From an uncultured Schlesneria sp. (GTDB taxonomy: Bacteria; Planctomycetota; Planctomycetia; Planctomycetales; Planctomycetaceae): a stretch of 64,000 nucleotides of DNA. The stretch's first letter is position 1. Each line of letters begins with the position of its first letter. Where the stretch lies: assembly GCA_903871875.1 (NCBI GenBank), contig CAIQIR010000093.1, positions 62,001 through 126,000 on the forward strand. Direction: 5' to 3'. The notes below the pieces were generated by a model. The model ran no database searches. It worked only from the letters and a program-made list of their open reading frames with translations, and had not been told where the DNA came from. Shown piece by piece: positions 9,412 through 17,872 of this stretch. The position numbers and the translations under genes are program-made.

Positions 9412-9714
9412 ATGTTCAAGTGGGGTTGTCGAATTGTATTGACGTCTGTGGTACTGGTGTTAGTGTTCGTGGCGATGACCACCGAAGCACAGGCTGGTCG
9501 ACGGCACGGGTCGAGCGGATCTTCGGGATCGTCTGGTTACGGATCCGGCGGATCTTCCGGTGCCGTGTATTCGTCTGGATCCTCGGGCTCACGTGGGTCA
9601 TCGGGGTCGCGCGGCCGCCACCACCGCCGCCATGGTTCTTCAGGATCATGGGGATCGCGCGGATCTTCCGGTTCCAGCGGTTCGCGAGGTGCTCGATACG
9701 TTTCGAGCTGGTAA
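9412..9714 (+). CDS. Small secreted Ser-Gly-Ser-repeat, Arg/His-rich protein
   Basis: A 100-residue protein. The ATG at 9412 follows a very strong GAGGGGGGG ribosome binding site and starts a textbook signal peptide of about 28 residues (basic N-terminus, Val/Leu-rich core, TEAQA cleavage site). The mature part is almost entirely Ser, Gly and Arg, with repeated SSG/GSS units, two tyrosines early on, and a central basic patch GRHHRRHG. It ends in SSW. Such compositions occur in planctomycete secreted low-complexity proteins of unknown role. Cell-surface, DNA- or polyanion-binding, or adhesive functions are only guesses. The repeat DNA (tcx-gga/tct-tcg) is typical of slippage-prone coding sequence. 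The strong ribosome binding site suggests high expression. No neighbour gives a functional clue. Confidence 0.7.
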   Translation: MFKWGCRIVLTSVVLVLVFVAMTTEAQAGRRHGSSGSSGSSGYGSGGSSGAVYSSGSSGSRGSSGSRGRHHRRHGSSGSWGSRGSSGSSGSRGARYVSSW

Positions 9715-9952
9715 TCTAGAGAAGGTCAGGCATTGATGCTGGCCATGCGACAAGCGGATGACCGCTCTCAGGACTGTTGTGGCGGCTTTTCCGAACGGAC
9801 TCGCAACAGATGCGGTGAAGGGATGAACGGGGTGATTCATCGGCACCGCAAAGTCTGTCTTTGGGGACGTTGGGTTTGATGGAATGATGCGAAGGTCGTG
9901 TCGATCGGCACGGCCTTCGCGCAGTCTTTCAGACGGATCGGTTGAGGCGGCC

Positions 9953-10684
9953 ATGACAACTCATGATTCGATTCAACAATCCGAATCCGCGGGGTCGCCG
10001 TCTTTCGTGCCGACAAATCCTGACGATGATAGCGACACCGACGAATTCCCGGTGGATTCTCCTATCCCCCGTCACGGCTTAAAACGCAAAGCCTTTCTGC
10101 TACTGAATGTGTGGCTGGCTTTTCATCTGTTCGCCATCGTGATCTGTCCGGCCTCGGTCGAGCCCTCCTCGCCATTACTGCAAGCGGGCTTCGAATTGGT
10201 CGCACCCTATTTGCATCTGCTCTATCTGGACCATGGCTTTCATTTCTTCGCGCCTGATCCCGGTGCCAGCACCCTGGTGGCTTATTCGCTCGAATTCCCC
10301 GACGGTTCAATGAAAACCGGTCGCTTTCCGAATCGCGAGATTTATCCGCGGCTGTTTTATCATCGACATTTCATGTTGACCGAGTTTCTGGGCAACGGTC
10401 CTGAAGAAATTCAGCCGCTGGTCGAGCGAGCCTTTGCGAGAAACTTGTGTCGCGAGACTGGCGCGACGCGAGTGTCATTGATCCGAGTGGTGCACGACAC
10501 GGCTTCCGTGGCCGACGTTCGCGGTGGGATGACATTGAATGATCCTTCGCTGTTCACGGAAACACCATTGGGGACCTACATCGCAGAGGAATTGAGCCGC
10601 CCCTTTGAACCGAAAACCGGCGCGTCGCAGACCGCCGCCGAAACTCCGTCAGCAGGTGTCGACGAGCAGAAGGGCACGCCGTGA
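9953..10684 (+). CDS. Hypothetical membrane-associated protein, partner of HTTM-domain protein
   Basis: A 243-residue protein of unknown function. The ATG at 9953 is chosen because TTGAGGCGG lies directly upstream at good spacing; an upstream ATG at 9884 would add an Arg/Ser-rich stretch with no domain character. Residues 1-45 are acidic and probably disordered. One hydrophobic segment at about 50-70 (KRKAFLLLNVWLAFHLFAIVI) looks like a membrane anchor. The rest is a soluble domain with FFAPDPGASTLVAYSLEFPDG and several conserved-looking aromatic residues. Its stop overlaps the start of the HTTM gene by four bases (GTGA), so the two are translationally coupled and probably act together. This arrangement is common in planctomycetes as far as I recall, but no function has been assigned. 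Confidence 0.75.
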   Translation: MTTHDSIQQSESAGSPSFVPTNPDDDSDTDEFPVDSPIPRHGLKRKAFLLLNVWLAFHLFAIVICPASVEPSSPLLQAGFELVAPYLHLLYLDHGFHFFAPDPGASTLVAYSLEFPDGSMKTGRFPNREIYPRLFYHRHFMLTEFLGNGPEEIQPLVERAFARNLCRETGATRVSLIRVVHDTASVADVRGGMTLNDPSLFTETPLGTYIAEELSRPFEPKTGASQTAAETPSAGVDEQKGTP

Positions 10685-11676
10685 CGCCTCACATAATTGA
10701 ACAAAGACGCCGGTCTGTCGGCAGGATCGATCGGACTCTGGAGCAGGCATTTGGTCGATGGATGGGATTCTGGTTCGTGCCGACCGACCCGGCAGGATTG
10801 TGCCTGCTCAGGATTCTTGTAGGCGCGATGCTGGTTTACTCACATGTTGTGTGGGGAATGGGGCTTGAGGCGTTTCTCGGCCCGGATGGCTGGAACAGTG
10901 CCGAGTTAGTTCGCGAGTTTCAACGAGACCAGTGGAATCGCTCGTTCTGGTGGCTGGTTCCGGTCGAGTCGATGCAGGTCGTTCATCGGTGGTGCATTGG
11001 AATTCTGGTGCTGTTTTGTCTGGGGTGTTTCACCCGCGTCACTTCAGTTCTCGCCTTTGTGATTCACGTCTCATACTGTCAGCGGGCTGCGTTGTCGAAT
11101 TTTGGCCTGGATCAAATTCTTGGCATCCTGGTGATGTACTTAGTGATTGCGCCCTGTGGTGTGATCTATTCTGTCGATGGCCTGCTGCGTTGGTGTTGGC
11201 GGAAATATCGCGGCCTGAAAAGTGAGATTCCACTTTCGCGAGCCGCGGGACTTTCGCGACGACTGATTCAGGTCCATTACTGTGTGATTTATTTCTTTGC
11301 GGCCACCGGCAAAATGCAAGGTGAATCCTGGTGGAATGGTGAGGCGTTGTGGCGTGCGATTGCAAACCACGAATATCAATCCACAGATCTGACCTGGTTG
11401 GCCTGGTATCCCGAAGTACTTCAATTGATGACCCATGTCACGATTCTGTGGGAACTGTCGTTCGCCTATCTGATCTGGGTTAAACCAATGCGGCCGATGA
11501 TGCTGGGAATCGGTGTGTTAATGCATCTCGGTATTGGCGCGTTCTTAGGGATGTGGACTTTTGGTCTGACGATGATATTCGGTTACCTTGCGTTCATCGA
11601 ACCGAGGACTGTTCGGACGATCGTGGCATTGCCCTTCAATATCGGCCACCGCTCTAACGCGAATAGTCACGAATAA
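10681..11676 (+). CDS. HTTM domain-containing membrane protein (vitamin K-dependent carboxylase-like)
   Basis: A 331-residue protein starting at a GTG that overlaps the stop of the previous gene by four bases. It has about seven to eight hydrophobic helices and the HTTM (horizontally transferred transmembrane) domain features: LRILVGAMLVYSHVVWG, a mid-protein RLIQVHYCVIYFFAATGKMQ, then GESWWNGEALWRAI. HTTM proteins share ancestry with the membrane domain of vitamin K-dependent gamma-carboxylase, but the bacterial members mostly lack the lumenal catalytic domain, as here, and their reaction is unknown. A role in electron transfer or lipid-quinone chemistry is speculation. Translational coupling with the partner gene suggests a two-protein membrane complex. 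The family assignment is good, the function open. Confidence 0.8.
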   Translation: MTPHIIEQRRRSVGRIDRTLEQAFGRWMGFWFVPTDPAGLCLLRILVGAMLVYSHVVWGMGLEAFLGPDGWNSAELVREFQRDQWNRSFWWLVPVESMQVVHRWCIGILVLFCLGCFTRVTSVLAFVIHVSYCQRAALSNFGLDQILGILVMYLVIAPCGVIYSVDGLLRWCWRKYRGLKSEIPLSRAAGLSRRLIQVHYCVIYFFAATGKMQGESWWNGEALWRAIANHEYQSTDLTWLAWYPEVLQLMTHVTILWELSFAYLIWVKPMRPMMLGIGVLMHLGIGAFLGMWTFGLTMIFGYLAFIEPRTVRTIVALPFNIGHRSNANSHE

Positions 11677-11863
11677 AACCTTCGTCGACTAGGCCGCCGC
11701 GTTCTCCATCGGCGCTCTTCCCTGAATCAGATAAAAACGACACCTGCTACGGCCATGGTCGGCCGGTTCAGTGGTTATTCCGGCGATTTAAATAGCATTG
11801 ATAACCGGCCTGTACGGTTGTAGCGTAGAGACTCAATTCGATTCTCTTCTGAAGGGCACGGAA

Positions 11864-12868
11864 ATGAGTCAAGGAGCTGTTTGGTACTACGCGGACGGAC
11901 AACGTTCGGTTGGACCGATGTCATTAAGCGAATTGAAAGCCCAATTGTCGAAGATGGATGGCAAGGAGACGCTCGTCTACGGACCCGGACTCGTTCAATG
12001 GACCGAAGCGAAGCACGTTGATGACATCATGGAAAATATCTCACCGCCCCGGACGCCGCCCTCAATTCGGGCTAGCCGGCAATCGGACGAGATCGACTAT
12101 GAGATCTTTGGCAGTGAGATGCAGTACGTTGTCATCGAACTTGATCCTCAGGAAATGGTTATTGCCGAGCCGGGTGTGATGATGTTCATGACAGCCGGCA
12201 TCAAGATGGAAACCAAGTTCGGAGATCCCTCGAAGCCGGATACGGGAGTTCTGAACAAATTAATGACCGCCGGCCGCCGAATGATGACTGGCGAGTCGAT
12301 GTTTGTGACGACCTTTACGCAAACGGGAAAAGGAAAGGGACAGGTTGCTTTCGCTGCGCCATATCCCGGAAAGATTCTGGCGGTCGATCTGGATCAAATG
12401 GGCGGCGAATTGATTTGTCAGAAGTCCTCGTTTGTCTGCGCGGCGCGTGGGATTCAGATTGGGATCGCCTTTCAGAAAAAAATCGGAGTGGGTCTGTTTG
12501 GGGGCGAAGGGTTTGTCATGCAACGGCTGCTCGGGGATGGGGTGGCGATGATTCATGCGGGCGGAACTCTCATGCGCCGCAAGCTGCACGAAGGCGAGAC
12601 GCTGAAACTCGACACCGGGTGTCTTGTTGCTTTGCAGCCATCGGTGGCCTATGACATCCAGTTTGTTGGTGGCGTTAAGAATTCGCTGTTCGGAGGTGAA
12701 GGATTGTTTATGGCGACCGTGACAGGCCCCGGTGAAGTCTGGTTGCAGTCGCTGCCTTTCTCGCGTCTGGCCGGTCGGGTACTCGCGGCCGGCACTGGCC
12801 ATACTCACAAAGACGAAAGCAGCGTGCTGGGCGGATTCGGTAGCATGATTATTGGTGGCAACGAATAG
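11864..12868 (+). CDS. TIGR00266/AIM24 family protein with N-terminal GYF_2 domain
   Basis: A 334-residue protein. The ATG at 11864 is used because MSQGAVWYYADGQRSVGPM begins a GYF_2 domain immediately; the upstream in-frame residues look non-coding. The GYF_2 domain (about residues 5-60) contains the WYY...GP..L..L pattern found at the N-termini of many planctomycete proteins and thought to bind proline-rich peptides. After a Pro-rich linker, residues 85-330 form the beta-rich AIM24/TIGR00266 domain, with its Gly-rich repeats (FGGEGFVMQRLLGDG and FGGEGLFMATVTGPG). The family is related in name to mitochondrial AIM24, but its bacterial function is unknown. There are no signal peptide or transmembrane segments, so it is probably cytoplasmic. 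It appears to be a single-gene unit. Confidence 0.82.
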   Translation: MSQGAVWYYADGQRSVGPMSLSELKAQLSKMDGKETLVYGPGLVQWTEAKHVDDIMENISPPRTPPSIRASRQSDEIDYEIFGSEMQYVVIELDPQEMVIAEPGVMMFMTAGIKMETKFGDPSKPDTGVLNKLMTAGRRMMTGESMFVTTFTQTGKGKGQVAFAAPYPGKILAVDLDQMGGELICQKSSFVCAARGIQIGIAFQKKIGVGLFGGEGFVMQRLLGDGVAMIHAGGTLMRRKLHEGETLKLDTGCLVALQPSVAYDIQFVGGVKNSLFGGEGLFMATVTGPGEVWLQSLPFSRLAGRVLAAGTGHTHKDESSVLGGFGSMIIGGNE

Positions 12869-12944
12869 TTGCACCGGCTGCGGAATTCATTGGACGATTG
12901 TTTCGAACGCGAGAGCATTCGACTGCGGCTGTGACCTTCGATGA

Positions 12945-14174
12945 TCAGGATGAGGGGGATTTTCGCTGGCCTGGATAGAATTTCTTCTCTTGCACCACTT
13001 CTTCGAAGACCTCGGCAACTTGTCGAGCATTGTCTTCGATTCGCAATTGAGATGCGATCTGCCAGCAAATGTCGCTCATCTGTTTTCGGGCCTTGGCGGG
13101 CAGTGAAAAATGCCGGTCGATCTGCGCGGCTAGTGCGTCGACCGCCCAAGCATCTGGAATCACATAACCATTGCGCCCAGGTTCGATAATATCGGCACCG
13201 CCGGCGGTCGCCGTGGTAATGACGGGCGTTCCGCAGGCCATCGCTTCTAGATTCACATTCGGAAACGGCTCGTAAATGGTGGGCAGCACAAACAGATCGC
13301 CTGCGGCATAGTACCGCTGAATTGAGGATTGACGACCAGCGAACAAGACCCGGCTGCCAACACCCAGCGTCTGTGCTTTTCGTTGATAGCCAGCGATGTC
13401 CCCCGCGCCGAGGACCAGTAACTTTACGTCACGCCGTTTTAGCCGAGCGAGGGCCTCCAGTAGCGAATCCAATCCCTTGCGACGAAAGTCCATCGATGCG
13501 AACACAAGCAACGGCGGATCATCGTTGCCGTCCGAAGGGGGCAATGTCGATGTTGGAGGGGAGTCTGGATGTGAGCCAAATTGTTGGAGTAACTCACCAC
13601 GCACGATTGGACGCTGTTCCCGCATACCAAGGTGGAAGACGCTGGTATCGACGCCATTAACGATCCGACGAATTCGTGATTCATCGACACCGAAGTAGTC
13701 TATCAGCAGTCGCGCGTCCAGTTTCGACTGTACAATGATACGGCGAACCCCCGTCGGTCCATACAGGTGACGTTCCAGTTCAAAGATCGCGCGATGACGC
13801 GGATTCAACTGCTGCAACCAGCGAGAAACGGGATGACGATACCAGACCTTGACCCAGTGTGTTTGCATCGGATCGGTTAATCGGAACGTGTCGAGCCCCT
13901 TGACTCGCGACAATCCATGGACAATGTCAAATGGTTGTGACCGCACCGTCTTTGCGCAGTTCTCGGCGAAAGACAGGTTCTTCGACCATGAGGTCAACTT
14001 GTTTACTGCGACTGGCAGGAATTCAACTTCGGTTCGAAGTTCGTCATCGATCGCTTCACCGATCACCGTCACGCGATGTCCAAGCTTTTGCAGGCCGCGA
14101 AAAAGGTTCACGCAGTACCGCTCGGCTCCGGCCTTCTTCAATGAACAGTGACGTCGGACCAAGGCGATGTGCAT
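12945..14174 (-). CDS. Glycosyltransferase family 4 (LPS core type)
   Basis: A 409-residue GT-B fold enzyme. The N-terminal acceptor domain starts MHIALVRR and contains KAGAERYCVNLFRGL. The C-terminal donor domain has FASMDFRRKGLDSLLEAL and the retaining-GT EX7E motif in EPFPNVNLEAM, followed by CGTPVITTATAGGADII. It resembles LPS core transferases of the WaaG/RfaG group. Its start is six bases from the stop of the heptosyltransferase-like gene, and hldE lies upstream, so the three form an operon for heptose-containing lipopolysaccharide core. The true donor sugar is not deducible by eye. The last 20 residues are basic and end after an unremarkable helix. Confidence 0.85.
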   Translation of the reverse strand: MHIALVRRHCSLKKAGAERYCVNLFRGLQKLGHRVTVIGEAIDDELRTEVEFLPVAVNKLTSWSKNLSFAENCAKTVRSQPFDIVHGLSRVKGLDTFRLTDPMQTHWVKVWYRHPVSRWLQQLNPRHRAIFELERHLYGPTGVRRIIVQSKLDARLLIDYFGVDESRIRRIVNGVDTSVFHLGMREQRPIVRGELLQQFGSHPDSPPTSTLPPSDGNDDPPLLVFASMDFRRKGLDSLLEALARLKRRDVKLLVLGAGDIAGYQRKAQTLGVGSRVLFAGRQSSIQRYYAAGDLFVLPTIYEPFPNVNLEAMACGTPVITTATAGGADIIEPGRNGYVIPDAWAVDALAAQIDRHFSLPAKARKQMSDICWQIASQLRIEDNARQVAEVFEEVVQEKKFYPGQRKSPSS

Positions 14175-14180
14175 TTGTTT

Positions 14181-15260
14181 TCAGGCGACGTTTCGAATCG
14201 GTTTGTGTTGTGCGATCTGCCGTTGGACGGCGGCAAAGACGGTGTCGACGCTCATGTCTCGCATGCAGCGGTGATGTTTGAGCGGGCATTCGCGTTGTTG
14301 GCAGGGACCACATTCCAGTTGCAATTGTAAATGCTCACCCCGGTCATAGTGCGTTTCGCTCCATGCAATGTGGGTCGGACCGAATAACGTCACCACAGGG
14401 GTGCCAAACGCGGCCGCGAAGTGCCGAGGGCCCGAATCTGTCGTGACGAGTAACTCCGCGGCACGAATTGCCGCTTTTGTCAGTCCGATACTGAGTGGCG
14501 CATCGGCAAGACTAAATACCAGCGGATGTTGTGCCTGATCGGCAATCCAGCGAGCGTCGTCCCGTTCGGATGGGCCGCAGACAATCAATACCGTCTTGTG
14601 AAGACTAGTGGCCAGACGCCGGGCTAATTCCGAGAAATATTCCTTCGGCCAATTCTTCGCCGCCCCAAACGCGCCGCCCGAATTCAGGCAGATCGTAGAC
14701 GGACTTGTTTCGGACAGCAGGCCGGGGAAAGAGTCGTTCGATCGGCGTCGCTGCGAGCTCCAAAACTGCTCCAGTTTCGCCTGGTCGCTGGCAGGCACGG
14801 CCAGTTCCATCTGTCGGCTGAATGTAGAACATCCCATCCGCTCAGCCAGCCGCAGGTATTCGTCCAGCACGGGATGCGGATTCGATTTGGACTTCGGAAC
14901 GACTCGGTCGGTCAACAACCAAGTACGCAGGTCCCGGGCGAAACCAACTCGACGCTTGGCTCCTGAAAGCCACGCCAGCCAGCCGGTTCTGAGGGAATTC
15001 GGCAGCAGGAGGGCCGATTCAAACTTTTCGTTCCGCAACGCTTTGATGAACGAAAGGCCTCGTAGCTGAGGATCTTTGCCACGCGGGTGGTAGAACAATG
15101 TGCGATCGAGCAGGCCGGTTCCGGCTAGCACGTCGGCGACATAAGGACGCATGATTCCGACAATTTCAGCGGTGGGGAACTGGTTTCGAACCGCGCGAAG
15201 GGTCGGCGTCGCCATCACGACGTCACCAATCCAGTTCGGCAAGAAGATCGCAAGCTTCAT
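14181..15260 (-). CDS. waaF: Glycosyltransferase family 9, lipopolysaccharide heptosyltransferase II-like
   Basis: A 359-residue GT9 enzyme that would transfer ADP-heptose to the growing LPS inner core at the cytoplasmic face of the inner membrane. The N-terminus (LAIFLPNWIGDVVMATPTLRAV) is the hallmark of WaaF. The C-terminal half carries the donor-binding TTDSGPRHFAAAFGTPVVTLFGPTH, and the closing Cys-rich CGPCQQRECPLKHHRCM stretch is also found in WaaF proteins. It sits between hldE, which makes ADP-heptose, and a GT4, all on the minus strand, which supports the heptose assignment. The start at 15260 has only a weak ribosome binding site. Other GT9 enzymes such as WaaC or WaaQ are possible, but the N-terminal motif favours the WaaF branch. 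Confidence 0.85.
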   Translation of the reverse strand: MKLAIFLPNWIGDVVMATPTLRAVRNQFPTAEIVGIMRPYVADVLAGTGLLDRTLFYHPRGKDPQLRGLSFIKALRNEKFESALLLPNSLRTGWLAWLSGAKRRVGFARDLRTWLLTDRVVPKSKSNPHPVLDEYLRLAERMGCSTFSRQMELAVPASDQAKLEQFWSSQRRRSNDSFPGLLSETSPSTICLNSGGAFGAAKNWPKEYFSELARRLATSLHKTVLIVCGPSERDDARWIADQAQHPLVFSLADAPLSIGLTKAAIRAAELLVTTDSGPRHFAAAFGTPVVTLFGPTHIAWSETHYDRGEHLQLQLECGPCQQRECPLKHHRCMRDMSVDTVFAAVQRQIAQHKPIRNVA

Positions 15261-15303
15261 ATGACAGACAAACGATTGAAGATTTCAGATTATCCGAAGC
15301 CGC

Positions 15304-15322
15304 CCTCTTACACCGTAAGAGG
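15304..15322. repeat. Perfect hairpin between hldE and waaF-like gene
   Basis: The arms CCTCTTAC and GTAAGAGG pair perfectly over 8 bp around a three-base loop (ACC). The hairpin lies 66-84 bases after the hldE stop and about 44 bases before the GT9 start, in transcript direction. No T-run follows on either strand, so a processing or attenuation hairpin is more likely than a simple terminator. Confidence 0.5.
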
Positions 15323-15387
15323 TACGCTAAATTGTCCTGCATATCTGGTGTCGAAAATTGTTCCACCACTTGTTTGTAATTTTGTGA

Positions 15388-16938
15388 TTAAGCCGCCCGG
15401 CGTTCGGCCGGAATCGGAGTTGGCAGGGGGATGGAAATGGCTTGAGTTTCGGCCTCGCGCAGTCGACGCACAATTTCGGTGGTCGAGACACCGGGTGTGA
15501 CGCCTAGTGCTTTGACTCGGCCGCCATAGCCCAGGACGACTTCCCGTCCGACAATCTCGTCATCCCGATACGTACCGCCTTTGACCAGCACATCCGGTTG
15601 AAGCTGTCCCAAAATCGCATGTGGTGTCTGTTCATCGAAGATGACGACGTAGTCAACCGATTCCAATCCGGCCAACATTTGCGCCCGATATTGTTCGTCA
15701 AAAATTGGCCGATCAGGAGCTTTGTTCAGTTGGCGAACGCTGGTATCACTGTTGATCGCCACCACCAGACAATCGCCTTCCCGGGCAGCTTCCTGTAAAT
15801 AACTGACATGACCGACATGCAATAGATCGAAGCAGCCGTTTGTCAGCACGACCTTCTGACCCGCCTTGCGTCGCGCCGACATGTGACGAGCTAATTCGTT
15901 CACTGAGCAAACCTTACCTGTCGATCGGCGGCTGCCATGCAACAAGTCGGTTAGAATTTCTTTTCGGCTAATGCGGACGACACCAACTTGTTCCACTTCC
16001 AACCCGCCAGCAACATTAGCCAGTCGGCAAAGTTTTTTGGGTTCAATTCCCGCGGCCATTCCCAGTCCGAACATGGCCAGCACCATGTCTCCGGCACCAG
16101 TCACGTCATAAACTTCTCGGATTCGCGTGGGCAAGTGCACAGGTTCGTCGCCTTGTCGCGCGAGCGCAATTCCGTCACGGTCGAGTGTTACAAAGGCCAT
16201 GTCGAGCCCGAAACTGTCGACCAGCTGCTGTCCCGCTTTGTACGCTGCTTCGATGGTCCGCACTTCGATGCCGGTCGCTTTCTGTGTTTCTGACCGGTTG
16301 GGTGTGACACCCGTAGCGCCACGATACAGGTTATAGTCACCGCCCGCGGCCGGATCGACGACTACGGGCAATCCTGCAGCACGGGCCTTGTCGATCAAGG
16401 GACGCAAGACCTCGGCCGTGCAAACGCCTTTGGCATAGTCAGAAACCAGCACCGCTTGAAATTCATGAAGACGTGGCAAAATGGCGGCGAGCAATTGCTG
16501 CGCGATTTCGGTTCGAACAGGATGCCGCATCTCGCGATCGACCCGCAACATCTGATGCGGATGGCGATGCTGTGCCCTGCCCATAAAGCGAACTTTACAC
16601 GTTGTGGGGCGGTCGCTGTCGGCGATCAAAGCTGAGCAATCAACGCCGGCTTGACTCAATTCTTCGGCGACCAGTTTCCCATCGGTATCGGTGCCCACCA
16701 CGCCAGCTAAAGTGACTTCGGCATCCAGGCCGCGGAGCATATTAGCGACGTTGGCCGCTCCGCCCAGTCGAATTTCCTGGCGATCTTCGCGCAACAGGAT
16801 GACGGGTGCCTCCTGACTGATCCGCTCGGCGTCGCCCCAGACATACCGATCCAGAATCAAGTCGCCAATCACCAGAATCCGGGGCGTCCCCAGCCGTTCC
16901 ATCTCGTCAATGAGTTCAAATGTCATTGGTTGTGCCAT
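15388..16938 (-). CDS. hldE: Bifunctional D-glycero-beta-D-manno-heptose-7-phosphate kinase / heptose-1-phosphate adenylyltransferase HldE
   Basis: A 516-residue fusion catalysing two steps of ADP-heptose synthesis in the cytoplasm. Residues 1-330 form a PfkB-type sugar kinase with ILVIGDLILDRYVWG, RLGGAANVANM, and the catalytic anion-hole motif VTGAGDMV. Residues about 360-500 form the nucleotidyltransferase, with KVVLTNGCFDLLHVGHVSYL (HxGH motif) and YGGRVKALGVTPGVSTTEIV. The length is slightly above the usual 475-480 because of extra N-terminal residues and a Pro-rich tail (SIPLPTPIPAERRAA). An ATG four codons in, at 16926, has the better placed AAGGA ribosome binding site and may be the true start. 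The gene heads the LPS core operon together with the heptosyltransferase-like and GT4 genes. Confidence 0.93.
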   Translation of the reverse strand: MAQPMTFELIDEMERLGTPRILVIGDLILDRYVWGDAERISQEAPVILLREDRQEIRLGGAANVANMLRGLDAEVTLAGVVGTDTDGKLVAEELSQAGVDCSALIADSDRPTTCKVRFMGRAQHRHPHQMLRVDREMRHPVRTEIAQQLLAAILPRLHEFQAVLVSDYAKGVCTAEVLRPLIDKARAAGLPVVVDPAAGGDYNLYRGATGVTPNRSETQKATGIEVRTIEAAYKAGQQLVDSFGLDMAFVTLDRDGIALARQGDEPVHLPTRIREVYDVTGAGDMVLAMFGLGMAAGIEPKKLCRLANVAGGLEVEQVGVVRISRKEILTDLLHGSRRSTGKVCSVNELARHMSARRKAGQKVVLTNGCFDLLHVGHVSYLQEAAREGDCLVVAINSDTSVRQLNKAPDRPIFDEQYRAQMLAGLESVDYVVIFDEQTPHAILGQLQPDVLVKGGTYRDDEIVGREVVLGYGGRVKALGVTPGVSTTEIVRRLREAETQAISIPLPTPIPAERRAA

Positions 16939-17107
16939 CCTTGGCTCTGTGTTGAAAGCGTTACTCGTTGATTGCTTTCAGGTGCACGCCGTCAAACGGA
17001 CCGATTCAGTTCAGTCAATCTGGGCGGTCATTCGACATCTGTGAGAATCATCCTCGCGCCGGCCAATTCCGTCAATGCGGTTTCCGGATTCGCAGCGACA
17101 TTCGAAT

Positions 17108-17719
17108 TCATTCGCTCAGAAATGTACGCCAGCACTCATATTTTCGACTATTGAGGTGGTGAAACAACAGCGGGTTGCGGGCTGGTTTATGTGGGGCCTT
17201 CATTAGTTTCATCCCGGCTTCGTAAGGGGTTCGTCCTCCTTTCCGAACGTTGCAGTCGAGACAGCAGCAGACGATATTTTCCCATGTGGTCGGTCCCCCG
17301 CGGCTTTTGGGCATCACATGGTCAAGGCTCAGGCTGTGTGCCCCGAATCGTTTGCCGCAATATTGGCAGCGATTTTCGTCGCGCAGGAAGATGTTCCGGC
17401 GATTGAATTTCACCCCATTTCGGGGAAGCCGATCGTATCGCAGCAACCGAATGATGCGGGGAACTTGAATCTCAAAGTTCACCGCTCGAATCCAGTCGGT
17501 ATCTTCGATTTCTTCCAGAGCCAGCTTGAGCAGGCCGACCTCGCGCCAGTTGTCGAAGTTGTACGAATGAAACGTCCCGTCATCGACGGAGATCACTTCG
17601 GCCGCGCCTTTGTAAAGCAGGCAAAACGCGCGTGACACGGAAAGCACATGAATCGGCAAATAATGGCGATTCAGTGCCAGGACACTGGACTGAATCGCCA
17701 GACTGTGTGCTGCAATCAT
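17108..17719 (-). CDS. HNH endonuclease
   Basis: A 203-residue protein. The ATG at 17719 is preferred: GGAGGAG sits about ten bases upstream, and the protein then begins MIAAHSLAIQSSVLALNRHY, which is how this planctomycete/cyanobacterial-type HNH family normally starts. The nuclease domain at about residues 115-160 has a zinc pair CQYC (118-121), the catalytic DH (133-134) in LDHVMPKSRGG, and a second zinc pair CLDC (153-156) followed by Asn. It is a stand-alone HNH protein of the type often annotated as restriction-like but with an unknown role. No methylase or phage gene is near. It lies upstream of hldE on the same strand, with a 169-base gap. Confidence 0.85.
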   Translation of the reverse strand: MIAAHSLAIQSSVLALNRHYLPIHVLSVSRAFCLLYKGAAEVISVDDGTFHSYNFDNWREVGLLKLALEEIEDTDWIRAVNFEIQVPRIIRLLRYDRLPRNGVKFNRRNIFLRDENRCQYCGKRFGAHSLSLDHVMPKSRGGPTTWENIVCCCLDCNVRKGGRTPYEAGMKLMKAPHKPARNPLLFHHLNSRKYECWRTFLSE

Positions 17720-17872
17720 CTCGCCCGTGCTCCTCCGCACCGAACAAGTCAGGCGCGTCAAATGCATCACTGTGGCAAGTTGCGTTCGACAGGACTTGAC
17801 GTAAAGCAAGCAACCGCCAATCGTCTCCCTATTCTAAGCGGCGAACCGACCTGTCGGCAACGATATCGGTGC

